Origin: Candidatus Gemmiger faecigallinarum
Lineage (GTDB): Bacteria; Bacillota; Clostridia; Oscillospirales; Ruminococcaceae
DNA: 64,000 bases
Direction: 5' to 3'
Assembly: GCA_019120395.1 (NCBI GenBank)
Contig: DWVD01000058.1
Location: forward strand, 1-64,000
Under the pieces are notes generated by a model. That model was not told the DNA's origin, did no database searches, and was given only the letters and a program-made list of their open reading frames with translations. The translations under genes and the position numbers were made by a program. Below are positions 53,859 to 61,215 of this stretch, one piece after another. The stretch's first letter is position 1. Each line of letters begins with the position of its first letter.

Positions 53859-55247
53859 ATGCCGTTTCTTTCCCGCGCGGAAACCCGTTTTCTCCGCCAG
53901 CGGCTGAACGCGGTGCGCCATGTCACGTTGGACCCGGGCGGTCCCGGCGTGGTCCGTATTCATCTGGTCCCCTGCCGCCACACCCTGCGCGACGTGCCCT
54001 TTATCGCCATCCTGAACGGGCGGGACATCCTGCCGCTGAACATTTCATGGGCGATCCTGCTGGCCAGCCTGATCGACGCCCTGCAGCCCTACGAAGGGCA
54101 GGAGCTGCAGCCCGGCCAGTGGAACGCAGTGGCCGACCAGGCCGTGGCCGACACCGCCGCCGTGTACACCCGCACCCCCGCCGAGCAGATCCGCGCCGAC
54201 CTGGACGCCATGCTGGACGCATTCCGCGACATTGCCCAGGGCCGCGCGCCGGTGCTGCCGGTGCAGGGCATGGATCTGGGCCAGTACGCCCGCTATATGC
54301 AGGCCCCCCACCGCATGGACCTGATGGTCAGCTCGATGCAGAAGGACGGCGCCTGGCAGTGCAACCAGAAATGCCTGCACTGCTATGCGGCCAACCAGCC
54401 CCACGGCAAAGCCCCCGAGCTGGACACCGACCAGTGGCTGGCCATCCTGCAGAAATGCCGCGACGCGGGCATCCCCCAGGTGACCTTTACCGGCGGCGAA
54501 CCCACCATGCGCAACGATCTTGTGGGCCTGGTGCGCGCCGCCCAGTGGTTTGTGACCCGGCTGAACACCAACGGCCGCCTGCTGACCGCGCCGCTGTGCC
54601 GCGAACTGTACGAGGCCAGCCTGGACGCGGTGCAGATCACCCTGTACAGCGCCGACCCCGCCGTGCACAACAAACTGGTGGGCGCGCCGGGGTTTGAGGA
54701 CACGGTCAGCGGCATCCGCAACGCCGTGGCCGCCGGGCTGAACGTCAGCGTCAACACGCCGCTGTGCAGCCTGAACACCGACTACCGCGCCACGCTGGAG
54801 CTGGTCCACAGCCTGGGCGTGCGTTACGCCACCTGCAGCGGGCTGATCCCCGCCGGCGGCGCCGTGCAGGACAAAAGCATGGCCACCCGCCTTTCCACCG
54901 CGGAGCTGACCGCGGTGCTGCGCGACGCCAAGGCCTGGGCCGACCGCAGCGCCGTGGAGCTGGAATTCACCAGCCCCGGCTGGCTGCCCGAAACCACGCT
55001 GCAGCAGCTGGGCTTTACGCTGATCCCCAGCTGCGGGGCCTGCCTGTCCAACATGGCCGTCGCGCCGGACGGCACCGTGCTGCCCTGCCAGAGCTGGCTT
55101 TCCGGGCCGGGCCTGGGCGACATCCTGCACCAGCCCTGGCAAAAGATCTGGAACAGCGCCGAATGCCGCCGCATCCGCCGTGTCAGCGCACGGATGGAGC
55201 ATATATGCCAGCTGGGCGATCCCCGCCGCCCGAAGGAGGACGCATGA
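53859..55247 (+). CDS. Radical SAM enzyme with SPASM-like C-terminal cysteines
   Basis: A 462-residue enzyme. Residues 1-150 are an unassigned domain. C168, C172 and C175 (CNQKCLHC, Cx3Cx2C) bind the SAM-cleaving 4Fe-4S cluster, and GGEP (212-215) contacts SAM. C-terminal cysteines C392, C395, C410, C436 and C450 resemble a SPASM/twitch auxiliary-cluster region, typical of peptide- and protein-modifying radical SAM enzymes. I prefer the ATG at 53859 (GGAG 10 bases upstream) to that at 53841. The stop overlaps the next ATG (ATGA). With a Cys-array protein and an AAA+ ATPase next door, that protein is the likely substrate; the chemistry is unknown. Confidence 0.87.
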   Translation: MPFLSRAETRFLRQRLNAVRHVTLDPGGPGVVRIHLVPCRHTLRDVPFIAILNGRDILPLNISWAILLASLIDALQPYEGQELQPGQWNAVADQAVADTAAVYTRTPAEQIRADLDAMLDAFRDIAQGRAPVLPVQGMDLGQYARYMQAPHRMDLMVSSMQKDGAWQCNQKCLHCYAANQPHGKAPELDTDQWLAILQKCRDAGIPQVTFTGGEPTMRNDLVGLVRAAQWFVTRLNTNGRLLTAPLCRELYEASLDAVQITLYSADPAVHNKLVGAPGFEDTVSGIRNAVAAGLNVSVNTPLCSLNTDYRATLELVHSLGVRYATCSGLIPAGGAVQDKSMATRLSTAELTAVLRDAKAWADRSAVELEFTSPGWLPETTLQQLGFTLIPSCGACLSNMAVAPDGTVLPCQSWLSGPGLGDILHQPWQKIWNSAECRRIRRVSARMEHICQLGDPRRPKEDA

Positions 55248-56389
55248 AAACACGACCCCTGCACTGCCTGGCCGCCCGTCTGGCGCTGGCCCTGGCGGCG
55301 CTTTTGGCTGCCGCCGCCCTGCTGGCGCCCGCCGCTTTTGCCGACGCCGGCGACTATGACGAGATCACCCGCTATGTGGTGACGGTGGATCCCCGGCAGG
55401 ACGGCAGCGCCGACATCACCTACGAGATCGACTGGAAAGTGATCGGCGGCGGGTCCGGCGATTCCCTCTCCTGGGTGAACATCGGCCTGGCCAACAGCCA
55501 CGCCGACGAGTTCGAGAACTTAAGCCCCGACACTGTGGCCGACGTGAGCCTGCTGACCGACGGCGGCAGTTTTGCCCAGGTGACCTTCCACGACCACTAC
55601 TACGCCCCCGACGTGGCCGCCAGGAACGGCGGCAAGAGCGAGGTCAGCTTCCGGTTCCGGGTGCACCAGAGCCATCTGTTCACCGAGAACGACGACAACA
55701 CCGCCAATTTCAGCTTTACCCCCGGCTGGTTCGACGAGATCTGCGTGGACAGCCTGACGGTGCGCTGGCGCAACTACGACGGCTTTTTGGCCGACAACCA
55801 CAGCGTGGACGGCGACTACCTTGTGTGGGAGTTCGGCCCGCTGGGCCACGGCGAGCGCGCCACCGTCAACGTGACGGTGCCCATCACCACAGCGCAGGCC
55901 TATGACTCGGCAAACGCCCAGACCGAGGCGGACGTGTCGGCGGCCATCCCCCGGGAGGAGCAAAGCTCCGGCGCCTCTGACATAGCGGCCATCCTGTTTC
56001 TTGTGGTGGTGATCCTGTTCGCGCTTTCTTTTGGCTATGCCGCACGGCCCGCCCGCTGGCGCGGCGGCTTTGGCGGCGGTTACGACCCCGCCGCCTGGGT
56101 CTGGTACTACAACGGCGCAAATTACATCCGCATGGCGCGGGGCAGCCAGCCGCCCGCCGGCTACCATGCTTCCAACCCGCCGCCGGGCTTTAAGGCGGGC
56201 GGCGGCGAGACCCGCGGCGGCGGCGCCGGGCGGGACACCAGCCACCACGGCAGCTGCGTATGCGCCTGTGCCTGTGTATCCTGCGCCTGTGCCTGCGCCT
56301 GCGCGGGCGGCGGCCGCGCAGGCTGCAGCGCCAAGAACTTTTACCGCATCCGTCTGCCCCGCCGTGCCAATGAGGAGAACGACCAATGA
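55244..56389 (+). CDS. Type I membrane protein with cytoplasmic Cys-X-Cys array; candidate radical SAM substrate
   Basis: A 381-residue protein. Signal peptide about 1-33; extracytoplasmic beta-rich domain about 34-240; one membrane helix (AAILFLVVVILFALSFGYAA) followed by ARPARWRGG, which puts the C terminus inside. A Gly-rich cytoplasmic tail ends with C338, C340, C342, C344, C347, C349, C351, C353 and C361 (CVCACACVSCACACAC, then Gly/Ala-rich to the last Cys), then a basic segment. Alternating Cys-Ala pairs next to a radical SAM enzyme suggest modification (for example thioether crosslinks) or metal binding. RBS GAAGGAGGA; starts and stops overlap both neighbours. I know of no characterised homologue. 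Confidence 0.8.
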   Translation: MKTRPLHCLAARLALALAALLAAAALLAPAAFADAGDYDEITRYVVTVDPRQDGSADITYEIDWKVIGGGSGDSLSWVNIGLANSHADEFENLSPDTVADVSLLTDGGSFAQVTFHDHYYAPDVAARNGGKSEVSFRFRVHQSHLFTENDDNTANFSFTPGWFDEICVDSLTVRWRNYDGFLADNHSVDGDYLVWEFGPLGHGERATVNVTVPITTAQAYDSANAQTEADVSAAIPREEQSSGASDIAAILFLVVVILFALSFGYAARPARWRGGFGGGYDPAAWVWYYNGANYIRMARGSQPPAGYHASNPPPGFKAGGGETRGGGAGRDTSHHGSCVCACACVSCACACACAGGGRAGCSAKNFYRIRLPRRANEENDQ

Positions 56390-58443
56390 ACATTGAGGAC
56401 CAATACGACGCCTGGGTGCGCGGCCTGATGGGCTCTACCCGCGCTTCCACCAAACGGGAGGCGGACGCCGCCGCCCAAAGCGCGGAGGAGATGCAGCGCG
56501 CTCTGGACGAGATGACCGCCCAAAGCCAGAAACGCCGCACCGCCGCCGGCAAGGCGGCCGACGCGGTGGGCCGCGCCGCCGACGCCACCATGGAAAACGT
56601 CCGCCGCATGAGCAGCGAGCTGACGGCCTCGCTAAAAAAGGACGGCCTGCTGGACAGCGCCGCAGCCACCGCCCCCCAAAAGCCGGCGCCTGCCAAAAAG
56701 CGGGGCGACTTTGTGGGCCTGGCGGACCAGGTGCGCACCCGCGTGCTGGGCCAGGACGAGTTTGTGGGCGCGGTGGTCAAGGCCTTCCGCCGCCCCTTTG
56801 TGATGGGCGTGCCGGACGCCGCCCGCGCCCGCAGCGTCATGCTGCTGTGCGGCACCGAGGGCACCGGCCGCCACTACGCCCTGCGCTGCGTGGCCGAGGA
56901 ACTGGCCGCCCGCGGGCTGATCTCCACCGCCAGGATCGAGACGATGGACCTTTCGCTCTATCCCGGCCCGGCGCAGGAAAAACTGTTTTTGCAGGACCTG
57001 TACGCCGCGCTGCAGTCGGACGCCGAGATCCTGGCCTTTGACCATTACGAGAGCTGCGCTTCGGCCTACCTGAACATGCTGGCCACGCTGGCCATCGACG
57101 GCACGCTGGCGCTTTCCAGCCGGTACGTGCTGCAGCGGGGCATCCTGGTGGATATGGGCACCGCGCTGGCCCCCGGCGCGGTGGGCGAGCTGCAGGCCGG
57201 CGGCAAATACTTTGTGTTCTTTTCCGCCAAAGGCCCGGAAGCGCTGGCCGAACGGTTCGGCGCGCGGTTTGTGGACGCGCTGTCCGGCGACATCTGCCGC
57301 ACCGCCCCCTTCACGCCCGAAAGCTTGAACGCCATCGCCGCGCGGGAGCTGAACGCCCTGGCCCAGAAAGTGCGCGCCCAGTGCGGGCTGGCCCTTTCCG
57401 CCGACGGGGCGGTGCGGGACCACCTGGCCGCCCGCTACGGCCGCGCCAACGGCGTGGACGCCATCCAGGAATACGCCGACGACGCCTACCGCGCCATTGC
57501 CGAGTATGTGCTGGACCACGAGGAACCCCTGCCCGCCGGCACCGCCATGCGGCTGACGGTGGCAGGCGGCCACCTGATGGCCGCGGTAAACGGCGGCGAA
57601 CCCTTTGACCTTTTGAACCTGCTGCCCCAGCAGTACCGCGGCGACGTGGCCGCGGTGGAAGCCGAGCTGGACGGCATCATCGGCCTGGAGGAAGTCAAGA
57701 CCTTTGTGCGGGACATTGCCAAAAACGTGCAGGCGCAGCAGCGGCGCAAGGCCCAGGGCCTGCAGGCCGCCAGCGTCAACATGCACATGATCTTTACCGG
57801 CAACCCCGGCACCGGCAAGACCACCATCGCCCGCATCTTGTCCAAGTACCTCAAGGCCATCGGCGCCTTGCGGGGCGGCCAGCTGGTGGAGGTGACCCGC
57901 GCCGACCTGGTGGGCCGCTACGTGGGCCACACCGCGCCGCTGACCAACCAGGTGATCCAGAGCGCCCTGGGCGGCGTGCTGTTCATCGACGAAGCTTACA
58001 GCCTGTACCGCGGCCGGGAGGACAGCTTTGGCCTGGAGGCCATCGACACGCTGGTCAAGGGCATCGAGGACCATCGGGACGACCTGGTGGTGATCCTGGT
58101 CGGCTACACCAGGGAGATGCAGCAGTTTTTGACCGCCAACTCCGGCCTGGCCAGCCGTTTCCCCAACCAGATCGAGTTCCCCGACTATACCGGCGAGCAG
58201 CTGTGGCAGATTGCGGGCTCCATCGCAAAGGGCAAGGGCTACGCGCTGGACGCCGCCTGCGAGGCCCCGCTGAAAGACTACTTTGCCCGCCGGCAGGCCG
58301 CCGACGCCGGCAAAAACGGCAACGGCCGCATGGCGCGCAACGTGGTGGAGCGGGCCATCCTGAACCAGTCCAAACGGCTGGTGGCCGACCCGGACGCCTC
58401 GCTGGAGCTGCTTTTGCCCGGCGACTTTGACCTGGACGACTGA
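56386..58443 (+). CDS. CbbX/SpoVK-like AAA+ ATPase with degenerate first P-loop
   Basis: A 685-residue protein. Residues 1-95 are charged and likely coiled coil. A first AAA-like module follows (about 115-330); its P-loop reads GTEGTGRH (156-163), with Arg-His in place of the nucleotide-binding Lys-Ser/Thr. The second module (about 420-670) is CbbX-like: Walker A GNPGTGKT (472-479), Walker B VLFIDEA (531-537) and an arginine-rich sensor region. CbbX-type ATPases remodel partner proteins by threading their tails. It overlaps the Cys-array gene by ATGA, so that protein's tail is a plausible substrate. A terminator follows. Confidence 0.88.
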   Translation: MNIEDQYDAWVRGLMGSTRASTKREADAAAQSAEEMQRALDEMTAQSQKRRTAAGKAADAVGRAADATMENVRRMSSELTASLKKDGLLDSAAATAPQKPAPAKKRGDFVGLADQVRTRVLGQDEFVGAVVKAFRRPFVMGVPDAARARSVMLLCGTEGTGRHYALRCVAEELAARGLISTARIETMDLSLYPGPAQEKLFLQDLYAALQSDAEILAFDHYESCASAYLNMLATLAIDGTLALSSRYVLQRGILVDMGTALAPGAVGELQAGGKYFVFFSAKGPEALAERFGARFVDALSGDICRTAPFTPESLNAIAARELNALAQKVRAQCGLALSADGAVRDHLAARYGRANGVDAIQEYADDAYRAIAEYVLDHEEPLPAGTAMRLTVAGGHLMAAVNGGEPFDLLNLLPQQYRGDVAAVEAELDGIIGLEEVKTFVRDIAKNVQAQQRRKAQGLQAASVNMHMIFTGNPGTGKTTIARILSKYLKAIGALRGGQLVEVTRADLVGRYVGHTAPLTNQVIQSALGGVLFIDEAYSLYRGREDSFGLEAIDTLVKGIEDHRDDLVVILVGYTREMQQFLTANSGLASRFPNQIEFPDYTGEQLWQIAGSIAKGKGYALDAACEAPLKDYFARRQAADAGKNGNGRMARNVVERAILNQSKRLVADPDASLELLLPGDFDLDD

Positions 58444-58462
58444 TTCCCCCTTCAATACAGAC

Positions 58463-58508
58463 AAACCGCCCCCGGCCGGATTTGCCATCCGGCCGGGGGC
58501 GGTTTTGG
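58463..58508. terminator. Bidirectional terminator between convergent genes
   Basis: AACCGCCCCCGGCCGGAT pairs with ATCCGGCCGGGGGCGGTT (about 58463-58504), with A and T runs at the ends. It serves the AAA+ operon and the minus-strand LCP gene. Confidence 0.88.
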
Positions 58509-58526
58509 TTTTGATGCGGCGGCCGT

Positions 58527-60857
58527 TCAGGCCGCGGGCACAACGGTCAGCAGCGCGGGGAAGTAATCCGCGGCCGCCCCCGCCCCTTCCTCGCCGGGCT
58601 GGAACAGCGCGGCGCTGTCGGCAAAGGGGCTGTCCTGCCCGTCCAGCACGATCCAGCTGCTCCGGGTCAGCGCGTCGGGCAGGCATGCGCCCAGCAGGGT
58701 ATAGTCAAAGGTCCGGTCGTTGGGCAGGGCGTTGGAGGTATCGCCGCCGGCCGGCAGATACAGCGCCGCCGCGGCGGCCACCTGCCCCCGCACCGGCGAA
58801 CCGCTCCCCTCCAGCAGGGCGGCAAAGGTGGTGTAATCGCTCTCGCCCCTGCCGGTCAGCGCCGTCGCCGACGCGGCTTCCAGGCTGACGCTGCCATAGA
58901 ACCGGGCGTCCTCCGGCAAAAGTTCCTCCACCAGGCAGAAGTGGTCGTACAGCACCTCCGCCCACCGGGCGTCGCCGCCCTCGCCGCCGGCAAATTCCTC
59001 GCCGGCCTGCGCGCTGGCGCACAGCTGCTCTGCCAGCGCCAGGTTTTCGCCAAACAGCGTCTCCAATGCCTCGGTTCCATCCTCCAGCTCCTGCCGCATC
59101 CGCAGCAGGATGTACCGGCCGCCGGTCCCGGTGGGCTGGGTCCCGGTGCGGTCCAGCCAATAGGCAATGTCCTCCACCGACTCGTCCAGGCCGCCGGCGT
59201 CATCCTGCCGCAGCAGGTCAAGCGCGCGGGCCGTCAGCAGCGGGGAGACGTCGGCGCCAAGGCCCACCAGCCGCAGCCGCTCCGACTCGTCCAGGCCGGC
59301 GTTGTACTCCCGCAGCCAGCGGTAAAATTCCAGCTGCGCTTCGGGCAGACCGCCGTGGGCATCGGAACAGGCTTCCAGCAGCGCTTCGTCGCCGCCGGCA
59401 ATATATTGGTCCAGCAGCATTCCTTCGGCAAGGCCGTCCTCCGTCACAAGATAGCGCACCCCCTGCGCGTACAGCTGCGTGACCATGGCGCGGCGCATCT
59501 TCACGCCGTCGGAGGCGGCAAAGTCGTCGCCCAGAAGATAGACCCGGGGCTCTTCCCCGCCGTCCTCCTCGCCGCCCGCCGTGCCGTACCACAGGCCGGA
59601 ACCGTCCTCCAGGGACACCGGCTGCGTGTTGGCCACCAGATAATCGGTCAGCTCCTCCAGCTCCCCGTCGGTATATTCCCCCAGGGAGGTCTCCGCCGTC
59701 TCGCCGTGGGGATAATAGTCGCTGTCCTCGCCGTACAAAAAGTCGTGCAGGACGGCGATGTTCTCCGCCCAGTCCGGATCGTACATCTGCCGGTCGTCCA
59801 TGCCGGTGCGCACGCCGTAGGTCCCCTCAACGGGAAGCGTCATCTGCTCCGCCGTAGCGCCCAGGAAGCCGGGCAGCTGGACCAGCAGCGCCGTGATCTC
59901 GGACCGGGTAAAGTTTGTCTGCACCAGCGGCAGCACCGTGTTCAGCAGGTTGTCCAGCTCCAGCGGGGTGGCACTTTTGATCTGGTCCAAAACCGCCTGG
60001 ATCACCGTGCGCTGGCGCTGGGTGCGCACCCAGTCGTTGTCGATGGAACGCAGCCGGGCGTACTGCAGGGCCGTGTAGCCGTCCATATGGTTGACGCCGG
60101 GCGAGACCTCGTTTACGATCAGCATCGAATTGGAGGGCACCTCCCAGTTCAGGGCGGCGGCCTCCTCCTCGGTCAGTTCAATGTCCACGCCGCCCACCGC
60201 GTCGACGATCTGCACAAAGGAATTGAAATTGATGCGCACGTAATGGTCCACCGCAATGTTAAAGCAGTCCTCCACCGTGTCCATCGTCAGCCGCGCGCCG
60301 CCGTAGCGGAAGGTATGGGTGATCCAGTCGTACTCGCCCTCGTAGCCGTCCAGCAGGATGGGCACGCCGGTGGCGCGCTCGATGGAAACCAGCTTGATGG
60401 TGTCCTGCGCGATGTTCAGCGACACAAGGATCAGGCTGTCGGCGCGGGCATTGTCGCTGAACTCGGTGGTGGCGCTGGTGCCGTCCAGCTCGTTCAGGTG
60501 GGTGAACGCGTCCCAGTCGTTGACGGCGTCGGTGCGCTCGTCCGTGCTGATCAGCAGGATGTTCAGCACATCCGAATCCTCAAACGGGCTGCCCTCCGGC
60601 ATGACCATCTCGTCGGTGTTCTCCACCAGGCCGGCGGTGTCCAGGTCCTGGTCCTCGTCGGCGCCGATGGTCCCCACCGAATCGACGCTTCCGTCATGAT
60701 ACTGGATCAGGTCCAGTTTTCCGTTCACATACAGGGCCGCCGCGCCGGCCAGCAAAACCACCGCGCACAGGCACCCCAGCAGGATGCAGGCCCACAGCGG
60801 CAGCCGGCGCTTTTTGCCGGGCGCGGGTCTGGCGGATTCTTTTTCGGGTCTTTGCAT
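58527..60857 (-). CDS. LCP family protein fused to an erythromycin-esterase-like C-terminal domain
   Basis: A 776-residue protein. N-terminal helix (about 22-44), then an LCP domain (about 95-330): ILLISTDERTD, ARADSLILVSLN, a modified SIERATGVPI where typical LCPs have S-x-P-R-D, YVRINFNSFVQIVDAVGGVD and QYARLRSIDNDWVRTQRQR. Residues about 430-776 resemble the erythromycin-esterase/ChaN-like fold: RVYLLGDDFAAS, VRYLVTEDGLAEGMLLDQYI, YRWLREYNAGL and LRLVGLGADVSPL. The position of the catalytic His (normally G-E-x-x-H) is lost. The start at 60857 follows GAGGCG. The C-terminal call is by pattern only. Confidence 0.75.
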   Translation of the reverse strand: MQRPEKESARPAPGKKRRLPLWACILLGCLCAVVLLAGAAALYVNGKLDLIQYHDGSVDSVGTIGADEDQDLDTAGLVENTDEMVMPEGSPFEDSDVLNILLISTDERTDAVNDWDAFTHLNELDGTSATTEFSDNARADSLILVSLNIAQDTIKLVSIERATGVPILLDGYEGEYDWITHTFRYGGARLTMDTVEDCFNIAVDHYVRINFNSFVQIVDAVGGVDIELTEEEAAALNWEVPSNSMLIVNEVSPGVNHMDGYTALQYARLRSIDNDWVRTQRQRTVIQAVLDQIKSATPLELDNLLNTVLPLVQTNFTRSEITALLVQLPGFLGATAEQMTLPVEGTYGVRTGMDDRQMYDPDWAENIAVLHDFLYGEDSDYYPHGETAETSLGEYTDGELEELTDYLVANTQPVSLEDGSGLWYGTAGGEEDGGEEPRVYLLGDDFAASDGVKMRRAMVTQLYAQGVRYLVTEDGLAEGMLLDQYIAGGDEALLEACSDAHGGLPEAQLEFYRWLREYNAGLDESERLRLVGLGADVSPLLTARALDLLRQDDAGGLDESVEDIAYWLDRTGTQPTGTGGRYILLRMRQELEDGTEALETLFGENLALAEQLCASAQAGEEFAGGEGGDARWAEVLYDHFCLVEELLPEDARFYGSVSLEAASATALTGRGESDYTTFAALLEGSGSPVRGQVAAAAALYLPAGGDTSNALPNDRTFDYTLLGACLPDALTRSSWIVLDGQDSPFADSAALFQPGEEGAGAAADYFPALLTVVPAA

Positions 60858-60939
60858 CTTTTCGCCTCGGTCGTATCTGTTCCCGGCCGGCCCCGTCCGG
60901 GGCGCTGCCGAAACAAAAGTTACATTTTGGATACAGGTT

Positions 60940-60948
60940 ATCATACCA
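60940..60948 (-). promoter_or_regulatory. Extended -10 promoter element of the LCP gene
   Basis: On the minus strand TGGTATGAT is an extended -10 (TGn then TATGAT, 60945-60940). No good -35 was found. The gap 60858-61215 otherwise holds the divergent hydrogenase promoter and no gene. Confidence 0.4.
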
Positions 60949-61046
60949 CATTTTTCGGCCGATTGCACCCGTTTTCGCCCAGCTTTCACATTTGCCCGCC
61001 CGGCGGAGCAGCTTTGCCGCCGGGACGCCGGGCAAATCTTGCCGTT

Positions 61047-61084
61047 TTGTTAAAAATGCCCCACGGTTGTTGAAAAAATACCAA
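61047..61084 (+). promoter_or_regulatory. Candidate Rex half-sites at the hydrogenase promoter
   Basis: A perfect TTGTTAA half-site (61047-61053) lies upstream. TTGTTGA-AAAA-ATACCAA (61067-61084) matches the Rex palindrome at 6 of 7 and 5 of 7 positions and overlaps the -35 box. Confidence 0.4.
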
Positions 61085-61098
61085 ACATCCTATACAAT
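61070..61098 (+). promoter_or_regulatory. Promoter of the hydrogenase operon
   Basis: TTGAAA (61070-61075), exactly 17 bases, TACAAT (61093-61098). Confidence 0.7.
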
Positions 61099-61215
61099 AG
61101 GATAGACAAGGGCCCGCCGTGGCCCGCCGCGCCGGGAACGCCGATGCGCCGCCCGGCCACCCGCGCCGCCGGCGCTTTTGCCGCCCCGGCGCCACACATC
61201 AGGAGGTAGCAACCC

